A stretch of DNA of 64,000 nt from Hypomyces perniciosus (Eukaryota; Ascomycota; Sordariomycetes; Hypocreales; Hypocreaceae): assembly GCA_008477525.1 (NCBI GenBank), contig SPDT01000004.1:620001-684000 (forward strand), written 5' to 3'. The translations under genes were made by a program, and so were the position numbers. Of this stretch, positions 23,571 through 33,791 are shown piece by piece (within the stretch, counting starts at the first letter, position 1; each line of letters opens with the position of its first letter). Below the pieces are notes generated by a model. That model was not told the DNA's origin, did not search any database, and saw nothing but the letters and a program-made list of their open reading frames with translations.

Positions 23571-26135
23571 ATGGGGTCTATGTTTGTCTCCTCTCCGCCT
23601 ATGCCCACTCCACTACTTATTAACAGCCGCAGCCGCACACACGCAATGGCCCCGACCATTGGGTCTTCCTTGGACGCCCAAGGTCTCGTGAATGAGCAGC
23701 GCGGACTGTTGGATCTGATTGACAAGCTCCAATTCGCTCAGCTAGACAATGTCAAGCTCCCACAAATCGTCGTCGTTGGCGACCAGTCGGCGGGCAAGAG
23801 TACAGTCCTCGAAGCCCTCAGTGGCACCCCATTTCCCCGAGATGCTGGTGCTTGTACAAGATTCGCAACAGAAATCCGTCTGAGGAGGTCGAAGGAGACG
23901 AATCTCAAAGTATCCATCATCCCCGACAAGAATCGGCCTCACAGCGAACAGACTCGACTACTGCAATATGGCGGTGATGTCACTCTTGACTTCCCGTTTG
24001 ATGCCATGATGCGAGATGCGACCGAGCTCATCGCTCCTCGAAACATCCCAGGTCGCTTTGCAGCTCGTGACATTCTCGTGGTGGAGAAAACTGGCCCCGA
24101 AATGCCCTTGCTCACTCTCGTCGACCTCCCAGGTCTTGTCCGTGTGGCCAATCGCGACCAGTCAGAGGCTGATATTCAGACCATCGAGGCACTCTCGGAC
24201 CGATACATGAAAAGCAGTCGGACCATCATCCTGGCCGTCGTCGGTGGTAACAACGACTACGTTCAGGCGCCTATTCTGAAGAAGGCTCGCCACTTTGACC
24301 CTACTGGCTCCAGAACCATTGGTGTATTGACCAAGCCGGACATGACGGAAGGCATCGGCCTGGAAGATAAATTCATCGAGCTGGTCACCAACAAGGACCA
24401 AGAAAATAAACTCAAACTCGGCTGGTATGTCCTACTCAACCCAGGACCCGGAGAATACTGGCCATCGCAAGAGGATCGTAATCGTCGAGAGATCGACTTC
24501 TTTACTCGAGGCAAATGGTCTGTCCTACCGCCACAAATGTGGGGAGTCAATGCCCTTCGCCAGAAACTCAGCTCCCAACTGCAACGACACATTGGGAAGC
24601 ACGTCAAGTCCCTCCGCCGGCAGATTCAGCAGGCGCTCGATCAGTGTGAAGCTCAACTGAAAGCCATGGGATCTGGTAAAGATACGATTGAGGAGATGCG
24701 TTTTGAGATGGGCGAGCTGTTTACAGCTTCTAGCAACCTCGTCACACCCGCTGTCAACGGTAATTACAAGAACCCCTTTGGCGAGCGTTTCTTTGCTAGA
24801 CAATCGAGCCCCAAAGGCACACCGGCGCAAAAACTCCGAGCTCGCGTCCGCGAGGAGAGTGAGCGATTCTCGCGACTTTTCCGCCAACATGGTCGTAAAA
24901 TCACCTTTGCCTCTGGTGCCAACAATCTCCCTGCTGCTGGCGTTGTTGGTGACCAGTCCAAGAAGGAGTTTGCTCAGAGGGAGGTTGAGCCTCTTTTGCG
25001 ACAGATCCGCGGCAACGAACTTCCTCTCGACTCCAATCCCCGAGCTCCGTATATCCTCTTTCAAGACTTCTCTCACAACTGGCCTGTCATGGCTCAAGAA
25101 TACAAAGAGAATGTGGGAGTTATCGCGAATGAGTTCCTTGCCGATGTCATTGACCACGTCTGGCCTATGAGAATGCAAGACCCCCTGCGCTTCCATTTCC
25201 TAGAGATGAAGATGAAAGAGATGATGGAGAATGCAGAAAAGGAACTAGGACGGTTGACAGACGACCTGGAGCTCGAAATCCAGCCATACGACCCAGAGTA
25301 TGAGGACCGCCTCATCAAGTGGCGGGCAGAAGCTACCCAGAACGGGGGCACATATACCGAAGCAGAAGAAGTTCTAGAGAAGATGCTCATTTACTATGAC
25401 CTTACTGCCCGGATATTCACACGAAATGTCATCACCCAAGTCGTGGAGCGACACCTTCTCCTGGGCATGCTCGGATTGTTCAACCCCATTGAGATCCTGC
25501 GCATGCCAAACTCAACAGTTGAGGCCATCGCTGCGGAGAATAAAGAGACCCGCGATCGCCGGCTGGCTCTTAGGGCTAGGAAGGCGGCGATTGAAGAGGC
25601 GCGGAGTATCTGCGCTAGCTTGGCCATGAGAAGCGAGCTGCGGGCCTACGAGGATGAGCTAGATGACGATGTTGTGACAGATGATGAGGAGCAACCAGGA
25701 GCGAATATGCCTAAGCGCCGTTCCGTATCATCCTCATATGAACCAACCCACCATCAGCCCTCACGCTCACAGGACTCTACGCACCGTCAACAAAGGCGTG
25801 AAGAACGCCCTCGCCCACCGACTACCTCAGAGCCAGCGCAGCGAACTCCCGTCACACCCAAACAGCCACAGTATGAGTTCACAAACAACGGCATAACCCA
25901 AGAGTCACCGCGCGACTGGGAGCAATCATATTATGCGACTACCTCTACCGAGTCGCAGCAAAAGCCGCCGCACCATGCACCACCACCACCTCCCCGACCT
26001 CAGAAGGTAGGATTTGACGATGCTGAGCGGTATTATAATGCAACGCCGCGAGTTGAATCGGCTGGAAGGGGGAAGGAGAGTGCGCGACAGCGATTGGCGT
26101 CGGTAATGCTGGGTACGAAGAGTTCTCAGAACTGA
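23571..26135 (+). CDS. Dynamin-family large GTPase (Mx/DRP-like)
   Basis: A single uninterrupted frame of 854 residues. The GTPase domain holds G1 GDQSAGKST (70-78), G3 DLPG (185-188) and G4 TKPD (254-257), with a helical middle region and a GTPase-effector-like helical region ending near residue 690. The last 160 residues are polar and proline-rich with PPHHAPPPPPRPQK, resembling an SH3-binding tail. There is no pleckstrin domain or membrane helix. Fungi carry many such soluble dynamin-like proteins besides Vps1 and Dnm1; proposed roles are membrane remodelling or defence, and nothing here decides which. The start could be 23571 or the in-frame ATG at 23646, just before the conserved N-terminal helix; the recurrent intergenic 9-mer abutting 23571 slightly favours the later one. 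The 3' end is partly duplicated at 26440-26540. Confidence 0.88.
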   Translation: MGSMFVSSPPMPTPLLINSRSRTHAMAPTIGSSLDAQGLVNEQRGLLDLIDKLQFAQLDNVKLPQIVVVGDQSAGKSTVLEALSGTPFPRDAGACTRFATEIRLRRSKETNLKVSIIPDKNRPHSEQTRLLQYGGDVTLDFPFDAMMRDATELIAPRNIPGRFAARDILVVEKTGPEMPLLTLVDLPGLVRVANRDQSEADIQTIEALSDRYMKSSRTIILAVVGGNNDYVQAPILKKARHFDPTGSRTIGVLTKPDMTEGIGLEDKFIELVTNKDQENKLKLGWYVLLNPGPGEYWPSQEDRNRREIDFFTRGKWSVLPPQMWGVNALRQKLSSQLQRHIGKHVKSLRRQIQQALDQCEAQLKAMGSGKDTIEEMRFEMGELFTASSNLVTPAVNGNYKNPFGERFFARQSSPKGTPAQKLRARVREESERFSRLFRQHGRKITFASGANNLPAAGVVGDQSKKEFAQREVEPLLRQIRGNELPLDSNPRAPYILFQDFSHNWPVMAQEYKENVGVIANEFLADVIDHVWPMRMQDPLRFHFLEMKMKEMMENAEKELGRLTDDLELEIQPYDPEYEDRLIKWRAEATQNGGTYTEAEEVLEKMLIYYDLTARIFTRNVITQVVERHLLLGMLGLFNPIEILRMPNSTVEAIAAENKETRDRRLALRARKAAIEEARSICASLAMRSELRAYEDELDDDVVTDDEEQPGANMPKRRSVSSSYEPTHHQPSRSQDSTHRQQRREERPRPPTTSEPAQRTPVTPKQPQYEFTNNGITQESPRDWEQSYYATTSTESQQKPPHHAPPPPPRPQKVGFDDAERYYNATPRVESAGRGKESARQRLASVMLGTKSSQN

Positions 26136-27239
26136 GGGAGTGACAGCTATAGAGAGTGTCGAGATTGTCTGTGTGTTTTGGTATAACGATCCCAGAGCGG
26201 ATAGAGCACTTGGCATATGTCTTATGCGATGGCGGCATTTTGTCTTTGTAGTATTTGTAGTTGTATCAAATCGTGTACATTAAACTTGTGACAGATAAAG
26301 GAGACCGTCTTATCGCGGGATTTCGTAATAACCCCCCATATAGCTCGTCTCGCATAAAGGGGGCTGTCCTGGGATCGGGACCGACACGGTAGGGAGCTTG
26401 ACTCGGCCTGTGATATTGGGCGCTCTACTATTTCACCAGCTGCCACATCACGCACCACCAACACCCCCTCCCCGACCTCAGAAGGGAAGAATTGATGATG
26501 CTGGCGGTATTATAATGCCAGCTCAGCACGTTCTGCTGCCCTATGAGGCCCTTTTCTCATCATATGTATACTCGGGAACTAGCCAGACAAACCTGTATAA
26601 TGGGGCTGCTATGTTAGCAATCGTAGTACAACTTGATATAGGGAGATGATCGGGGCCTACTTTCCGCCAACATCACAGTTTGTATCATCAGTCTTGCCAG
26701 AGTGCTGTCACACGAATGTCCAGAGTATTGGTGGCCTGATTCCCATAGACGACCTTGATGTTTTTGATGAACTGGATAGGCTTGGAGGTGATATTAATTT
26801 TAACCATGGTTCTCTTAGTACAACTTGAAAGTGGCTGGTCTGAACCAACGAAGTGTGTATTGAGTGAGCTTCGGATGAAGTACACAATCGTTTGCTACAC
26901 GGAACTGGGATTACAGTCTTGGCCCTCTTCCTACCACCCAAATAATTGTTAGTTAAAAATGAGTATTTTTCTGCTTCATATCAGTTTTCGTTTCGACTGA
27001 GCAGAGCTCTCAACCTTGACCCACACGGCAAATACCTTCAACGGCGGTGCCACGGCTGGCAAAACATTTCCACGAGAGGCATCGACACAACCAACGCCCC
27101 TGGCTTCGTTCACTATCCGGCAAAACAACAACAGATTGTGGTTTAAATTCTGTGGACCAGAAATACCGCCCATCGATTCAACCGCATGATGGTCAAGGGA
27201 CGAGCTGCTCATCAACTGCAAACCCTGACGCCTCCTCTT
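26136..27239. other. Intergenic region with a decayed duplication
   Basis: It separates the dynamin-like gene from the NLR stop codon. Apart from the partial copy of the dynamin 3' end (26440-26540) I see only short frames; one on the minus strand near 26690-26830 has protein-like composition but no start or continuation. Confidence 0.5.
26440..26540 (+). repeat. Degenerate duplicate of the dynamin-like gene's 3' coding end
   Basis: The segment repeats about 80-100 bases of the proline-rich tail coding region at 25964-26062. Shared blocks include CTCCCCGACCTCAGAAG and GCGGTATTATAATGC, in the same order and spacing apart from small indels. The copy still encodes PHHAPPTPPPRPQK, but the frame then breaks and no GTPase sequence precedes it. 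Confidence 0.8.
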
Positions 27240-30200
27240 TCACTGGTCAAGCAGAATCTGGCCTGGTTTTTTAACCCTATCTGCGATGACCTGTCTTGCT
27301 GTCTTGGCCCCCGCTTCCGCTAGCATAGAAGCAATTTGTATCTCTTTGGCCTTGCGCGCCATGTCCAGCGGCGTAGTGCTCTGGTCCGACATCGGGTTGA
27401 GGTCAGCACCAGCCGAAAGCAGCATGCGAACGCAGGCGAGGTGGCCATTATGCGCGGCCCAGTGCAGTGGCGTCCAGCCATAATCCGTCGTGATGCTCGG
27501 GTCCACGCCGCATTCCAGCAAAAACTGGACCTCAGCAAGATGGCCGCCAGCCGCGGCCCAATACAAGCGCGTCACACCTTTTGGTCCCTTGACATTGGGG
27601 TTGGCACCTGCTCGTCGGAGGATCTTGAGCACTAGAGCAGACAACAGAATGTTAGTGGATATCTTCAACAGCCCCTTGCACGCAACCTATTTTCTTCACT
27701 CACCTGCCTCGTGCTCTTTATCAAGACAAGAATACCATGGCGTAAACCCCGAGTCATCACGCAGGTCAACCTCTGGCTTCTCCTTAAGCAACATGTGCAG
27801 TATCTCGACTGCGTTCCGCTTAGCCGCTCGATGTAACGGCGTGCAGTTTTCCAGGCCGCGCATATTTACGTTGGCACCAGCTTGCAAAAACTCTTTAACC
27901 ACTGGGGCGTGATTCAACTCAATGGCAAGGAAGAACGCTGTAGTGTTGAACATGGTCTCTTCCTTCAGGTCAATTCTGCCTTCTGAAAGCAGCTTTGTGA
28001 TTGCTTTAAGATCTCCAGACTCCACGGCTGAGAGCAATTGCAAATGGTCCTTGTGCCTAACCAGGGTAGATTTGCCTGCATTTGCAACAAGGGGAGATGT
28101 GGTTGTTTCTTCTTTCTTAGTGTTGGATCCAGGTTCCTGCTTCAGGAACAATAGATACGGCATAAGAAGGAAACCGAAGATGAAACCCAGGTACACGAGG
28201 ACAACTTGGCCGATTTCCCAATTTTTTTGATAGACTCTGAAATGTGTCAGTGGATGCAGTCCGTCAGAGATTATTGTTTGAACGAGGTCTCGTCTATTTC
28301 CCTGAGCCACATGCAACAGTAAGCTATGACCTTCTTTCGATAGTAGATCGATGACTGCCTCGTGTTTCAGGAGAATGCTAACAATATCCCAATGGCCTTG
28401 GGATACTGCCATGGTGAGTGGAGACTGGTCGTATGCGTCTAGGGTATTGATATCAAGTCTCATTTCCTTGATCTTGACAAATCTGGCAATAATGGGGGCC
28501 CAGCCGAGGAAAGACGCTACATGCATAGCTGTAATTTGTTTTTGCATCGGTGAAAACTTTAGGACGCTTCCTGGGAGTTCGGAAACACATTTGTAATCGT
28601 AAGAATCAAAATCTCTTTTGAAGAACCGCACATTACTGTGGGCATAGGTAAGTTGCATAATGCTGCTATCATGCATGAGTCGAATCAAGAAGTTTCTCTT
28701 CGGACGCTCTTGTAGTAGAACCATTAAAGATTGGAGAATATCATCTTGCAGGGATTCATCTGGCAATTGACGAAGGTGGTGTCCAAGGAAACGCGCCGCG
28801 TAGTGAAGAAACGGAAACTCGTCACATTTGTCATGGTATGTTAGTCGTTCTTTCTGACCGGTTTTAACCACCTTGGGATGGATCTGGCCCGTACCTAGAT
28901 GCTCCTGAATATGAACAAGGTCATCTGCGTAGGACATTTGATTTTCTTCATCGTCAGGTTGTTCAAGAACTTGGAAAGATAGGTATGTGATGCAGGCTTT
29001 GGCGATGGTGGACTTGAACCCAGGGAACCGACGGTCGCTAATGCCATTGAAGTAGCTCTGGGCTGTGTAGTGCACTAGTGAGACAACATCTTTCACCACA
29101 GTAACTAATCCGCCACAGAAATCCTGAATATCATCTGGCAAATGGATATTTGTGGGATCGAAATCTGGACTTCCTGGTTTGATTGCAAGGGCGTGTTGTA
29201 GCTCTCTCATCTTGAGTTGGCGACAGCTGAAGACAATCCACGACAAAGTTTTCAGTGCGAGTTCCTTCTTTTCGGAATCTGCCTCTTCGATCCTTTGCAG
29301 TATTTGGTCGTACGTATGGTCGATCTGGGTAGGCAACTCCCTGAGTCTTTCCCTGACTGCCGACAAAGTGAGAGCCGAGGCCAGAGACTTCATATGGAGA
29401 CTAGCGAGGAGAAACCTGAATTATCAGTATCACTGCGCCCTTACTGACCATTGGAGACTGCTGCTCACATGCCATCACATCTATCCCTCACAGAAGATTT
29501 GACGTCATCATGTAGCTTCGGGTCGATTTCTGAGAATTTCTTTAGACGATGATGAGAATTGAATTCATGGTCGATAAAGAGCTCGATGTCTTGATTATCC
29601 GCTTTGATTTCCCCTTTATGGAAATCCCTGGATATTTCATCAAAATCATTCAGCTGTCTTGATGTCACAAGAATGCTAATATTCCCTGTCTGGGGCTGAA
29701 TAGCGTTCATCAAACGAAGTCTAATGTCAGGGGAGCATTCATCTAATGCGTCAACAACGATGAATGTTTGTCGCTCCTTGGTTAGCTCCCCGAGTAACTC
29801 TGATAGGTCTCGCAAAGTGGCAGGTTCATCCCCTCGGTTACAACACTTCCACAGCTTGGTGAGTGGTGAAGGCAAGTCTGAGGCATCCGATATGAGCTGC
29901 TTGATGACGCTGCCTACAAGTTGTTCAGCCGTACGCGATTCCTTGTAGCTCAAATACAAGTACGCGACTCGTTGGCTTGTGTCATCTGCCTTGAGTGTAC
30001 CCTGGAGCTCTAGGAGGTGGGTGATGATGGTGGAGCTGGAGTCCAAATTAGTAGTGTCAGTAGCCCATGCATCGGGAGGCGTACGCCAGAACGGTTTTCC
30101 CAGCGCCAGCTAGATGTATTTCAAAAGTGGATATTAGCCTCTTGTCCATCATATGCGCTGTCTAAGTTGGTGTAACTTCAAGATGGCAGTAATGGTATAC

Positions 30201-30580
30201 TTACGCATTCCCAAGTACCACAGCCTTTGGATCTTACGGCAGAGCCAATCACCGAAGACATTGGACTCCAGGAGCCATCTCCCAGCATAATATTCGTTGT
30301 GAGGACTGCCCAATGTGTTAGGAAGTCGTGCCTCGGCTCGGATGTGCTCATGGGTGTGACGGAAGCCAATGCGCGAAAGCCATCGTAAAATATCGCTTCT
30401 AGGTTCATCGGAGCCGGAGCCCTTCATTATGTAAGTGTTGCCATTGTGGACTTTGGCGTGGCCATCTATTTTCTGAGGCCCAAATAAAAATGTTGTAGTC
30501 GGAGACCTAGAGACAATGGGAGAATTGTCATGAGCTGGCCACTCGATTGGACTCGGTTTAGTGTGATCGACTCTTTCCAT
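27240..30580 (-). CDS. NOD-like receptor: amyloid motif - NACHT - ankyrin repeats
   Basis: Five exons (30205-30580, 30085-30109, 29469-30035, 27704-29415, 27240-27631) give 1023 residues. Exon 2 is only 25 nt and completes the Walker A motif GMPGAGKT (124-131). Walker B is FIVVDALDEC. Residues 37-53 hold IDGHAKVHNGNTYIMKG, a HET-s-related amyloid motif (HRAM) nearly identical to the second repeat of the HeLo protein encoded next door. The C-terminal half carries ankyrin repeats (for example NCTPLHRAAKRNAVEILHML and YGWTPLHWAAHNGHLACVRM) as the likely ligand sensor. By analogy with NWD2/HET-S, ligand binding would oligomerise the NACHT, nucleate the amyloid fold and convert the effector. A hydrophobic helix (VVLVYLGFIFGFLLMPYLLF) interrupts the ankyrin region, which is unusual for a soluble receptor. 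It is divergent from its effector gene across 571 bp. Confidence 0.9.
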
Positions 30581-31151
30581 GACGGTATCGGGGCACGATA
30601 AGCTATTGAGGGTTCGTTTGATATTTTTGAGTAGTATTACTAGGCATAGCGTCTAAAGCCGAGCCGCTTAGCTAGTAGATCGATCGTTTTGGTGAATTGT
30701 GTAGAATAGTATGGTGAGGAGTGGAGAGGAAGTGGAGAGGAAATAGGCTATGCTCGGCCTAGGCGATGATCATTTCAACTCCATCTCAGCCTCAGATCCC
30801 GGTCTAACATCTCTGAGCTTAACTTCACCTACCCCGCTCCACTCAGCCTCACCCCTCTCAACCCCGCTTATCCACTATTCTCACCTACTACTACCCGTTA
30901 GTGTATACTTTCGGGAACACCAAACGTCCTTTTTAGTTTGGTGTTCACAAAGTACCACTCCAACGGGTATCTACTTCATACCTAAGGTACTTCGTGATGA
31001 CCAAGTACGGAATATCAGACCTCCTTAACAATACCTACCTAATCGTATTAGATACCCGTTATTACTCTGCTTTACGAAATATCAGTGCCTCTTGGTATAG
31101 CAATCAGCCTAAATCTCAGCTACCTATACTACTTCCTCCTCGGATTTTATA
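30581..31151. promoter_or_regulatory. Shared divergent promoter of the NLR and HET-S-like effector genes
   Basis: 571 bp between the two start codons on opposite strands. No coding sequence was seen. An inverted pair CACCAAACGTCC..GGTGTT lies near 30920-30950. Head-to-head placement would allow co-regulation of receptor and effector. Confidence 0.6.
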
Positions 31152-32030
31152 ATGGCTGAAGCATTTGGTATTGTCTCTGGCGCTGTCGGAATCGCCTCCA
31201 TCTTCAGTACCTGTGTGCAATGCTTCGACTATATCCAGGTCGGTCGCCGCTTTGGCAAGGACTTCCAAACCAACATCTTGACCCTGAATCTGCTTCGCCT
31301 GCGGCTCACGCGATGGGGCAAGGCTGTCGGCATCTATAACGATCCTCAACTCGGCAATCCAACTGCCAGCGCGGCCGACATTTCGCTGGCTAAAGACGTT
31401 ATGTACCAGATCCTGGTTCTGTTTGCGGATTCTAGGAAGTTCTCCCTCAAGTATGACCTGCAAGCCCTACCCGAGGACTCATCGGCCCTTTCAAGTGCTG
31501 GTATGGAGGCAGAGCTGTCGACCTTGAACAACAAGATGCGCGAGCTCGCTGCTCAGCGCCAAAGCAAAACCAACATACTCAAGATAACAAGCTGGGCGCT
31601 TCACGACAAAGAACGCTTCTCGAAGCTTATTGAGAGCATCGCAAAGCTACTCGACGAGCTAGAGAAACTCTTCCCTGCGCCGGAAAAGGCGACAACGCTG
31701 GTGGAGGAAGAGCTCAACCAAATCGGCGATGGACAGACAAGTAAGACTGCTACTTTAAAACTTTTACACGATTTAGCCACGGGAATCGACGGTGTCATGA
31801 AGGCCAAGACTGCAGATATGATATCAATGCGGGGTACGTCCTTTGGACAGATAATGGTCAACGACAATGCGCGCGTCAGGAATGGAGATGTTATCACTTC
31901 TGCTTGGAAAGGAGAAAAGGTTCTACCAACAGGAAGTGGTAACATGAATGTTGTTGTTATTGAGACTGGCGGGAATGCTAGAGTTCACAATGGGAATACC
32001 TACACTGATGTGGATGACTTTTGGGACTAG
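31152..32030 (+). CDS. HET-S-like cell-death effector: HeLo domain plus HRAM amyloid repeats
   Basis: An intronless 292-residue protein, close to the 289 residues of Podospora HET-S/HET-s. The N-terminus (FGIVSGAVGIASIFSTC) matches the HeLo-domain start that becomes membrane-inserting on activation. HeLo landmarks continue through FDYIQVGRRFGKD, LTRWGKAVGI and ELEKLFPAPEKA to about residue 220. The C-terminus carries two pseudo-repeats, NDNARVRNGDVI (237-248) and GGNARVHNGNTY (273-284), ending DDFWD; together they have the layout of the HET-s beta-solenoid prion-forming domain. Residue 33, which separates the toxic (H) and non-toxic (P) Podospora alleles, is arginine, so allele behaviour cannot be read. 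Known for the family: templated amyloid conversion frees the HeLo domain to permeabilise the plasma membrane. Inferred partner: the adjacent NLR. Confidence 0.93.
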   Translation: MAEAFGIVSGAVGIASIFSTCVQCFDYIQVGRRFGKDFQTNILTLNLLRLRLTRWGKAVGIYNDPQLGNPTASAADISLAKDVMYQILVLFADSRKFSLKYDLQALPEDSSALSSAGMEAELSTLNNKMRELAAQRQSKTNILKITSWALHDKERFSKLIESIAKLLDELEKLFPAPEKATTLVEEELNQIGDGQTSKTATLKLLHDLATGIDGVMKAKTADMISMRGTSFGQIMVNDNARVRNGDVITSAWKGEKVLPTGSGNMNVVVIETGGNARVHNGNTYTDVDDFWD

Positions 32031-32223
32031 GCAGGGTTATAATGATGGTGTTTGCAACGTCTTCCTTGTTGCCTTTGGTTATATGTACAGATTAGCGATG
32101 CTAATAACCCACGCTATAAGAACTTATGTCTAACTATTGTAATTGCTACCGTGGCCCATACATAGATGAATTCCCCTGTCTCCCCTCCGATAAAGGCACA
32201 CTCGGTTCGTTCATAACATCAAA

Positions 32224-33552
32224 CTAATTTGATGCCATCTCCGCCCCCTTGGCCTTTTCTACCTCCCAAAACTTCCTATACCTCTCTACAGCACCTCGAC
32301 CGTGCTCTTCTCGAACACGTAGAAGCCATTCCTCGTCAGGTTCTAGTAGCCGGTGGCAGTCAAGCTCTGTACCGCCATGGAGCAGAATCTTGACAATACC
32401 CCAGAAGCCTCTGATGACAGCCGCGTTCAACGCACTGCCGTACTTCCCGCCTCGCGCGCCGATATGGGCTCCTTTGTCCAGCAGTGGCATTACCGATTCC
32501 GTCTGGCCAGAGTAAGCCGCCGCCTGCAAAGCTGAGCCGAATACTCCACCGTGTGCGTTAACGTTGATGTCAGGACATTTTTCAAGAAGGAGCTTTGTCA
32601 AGCCAGTGCCGTAATTTGTTTCTCTGTGAAGCGGATTATGCTCTATCGCACACGCCGTCTGGAGCGCGAAGCCATACTTCCCGACCGCGAGATTGACATC
32701 AGCGCCGCGCTCGAGCAGGAAGAGGATTATATCAGAGTATTTCGAAAGCCAGTTATAGTCATCTGACCACCAGAGATGGGAGGATGTCGACAATGACAAC
32801 ACTTGCTCCAGCTCAGCATTCAAGGCAGTATTATATATGCCATCTTGTTCACGCAAATGGTTAACAGTGGCGCCGTGGTTCAGCAGCAACTCTAGCAGGG
32901 CATTGGAGGAGGAGGATGAACGAGCGGCCCCATGCCAGGCGTCATCAACTTGCAGGCGGACATTGGCGCCTCGTTCGAGCAACAAGTGCACCACCTCTAT
33001 TTTTCCCCCTGCACAGGCGGCTTGGAGTGCTGTTCCATGTAGCCCGCCTTGATCGTTAATATCGGCGCCATTGTCGAGAAGCAGTCGTACCATGTCTAGT
33101 TCACTAAAGCGGGCAGCACACACTGCTTGGAGGGCGTTACCAGAGTGCCCTCCTTGTGCATTCACATCAGCACCGCTTTTCAGTAGCAACTCGACGATCG
33201 CCGTGGATTTATTTGTCATGGATGCGGCCTGCAATGCAGTTCCGTAGTAACCTCCTGCAATATTGATATCGACATCTGCGCCACTATCAATTAGAAGATT
33301 TACAATCTTGACCCTTGTTTCGATTTGCTTATCGCTGATAATCCACGCAGCGCACACAGCCTGTAGTGCAGTGCCATGACTCGCACCCTGAGCGTTGGGG
33401 TCTGCGCCGAGGTCTAGCAGGCGCTTGATATGTTGAAGGCTGGCCTCCCTCTGGTCTGCCCCTGTACAGGCTGCCTGAAGTGGAGAGCCGAATTTCCCAC
33501 CCTGCTCAGTCTTCTGGGTCCACGCTGACAACGAGGCGACATTTGCACAAGA
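32224..33552 (-). pseudogene. Orphan ankyrin-repeat array without a start codon
   Basis: An open frame of about 440 codons encodes many ankyrin repeats of the fungal NLR-sensor style, each with a GGxxGxALQAA signature (for example GGYYGTALQAASMTNKSTAI and GGLHGTALQAACAGGKIEVV), ending EWLLRVREEHGRGAVERYRK and then an acidic tail. The frame opens after a TAG at 33553-33555 and contains no ATG before the first repeat; the first usable ATG would delete several repeats. The TTGTAG there could be a splice acceptor, but no NACHT or other exon lies in the 240 bp before the next gene. I read it as the detached 3' end of a NACHT-ankyrin gene, a possible source of new sensor repeats. Alternative: an expressed ankyrin protein with an unrecognised first exon. 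Confidence 0.6.
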
Positions 33553-33791
33553 CTACAAGTCAATCGCGAAAAGACTTGGACTCGCAAGTACTCTCAATAC
33601 TGAGGAGCTTCTGGCGGCGGTTCACCAAGGGATCGAGACAAATCCATGATGGGTGCTGCCATGTCAAATCACTTGCTTCATAGATATGCATGTGTATTGT
33701 AACAAGATTGTATATAAACGCAATACAGGACCCTTACTACTAAAAAGAAAAGCCCATATTATACAGCCTGAAATCCCTTATATATAGTGGC

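Noticed and set aside
26640..26960. Minus-strand protein-like stretch (KINITSKPIQFIKNIKVVYG)
   Set aside because: About 45 codons without start, partner exon or known family; could be a remnant but not supportable as a gene.
33541..33648. Plus-strand stretch encoding QDYKSIAKRLGLASTLNTEE and ending at a TGA, possibly the 3' end of a gene
   Set aside because: Only about 35 codons with no upstream continuation; it overlaps the ankyrin frame start on the other strand. Kept only as a possible remnant.
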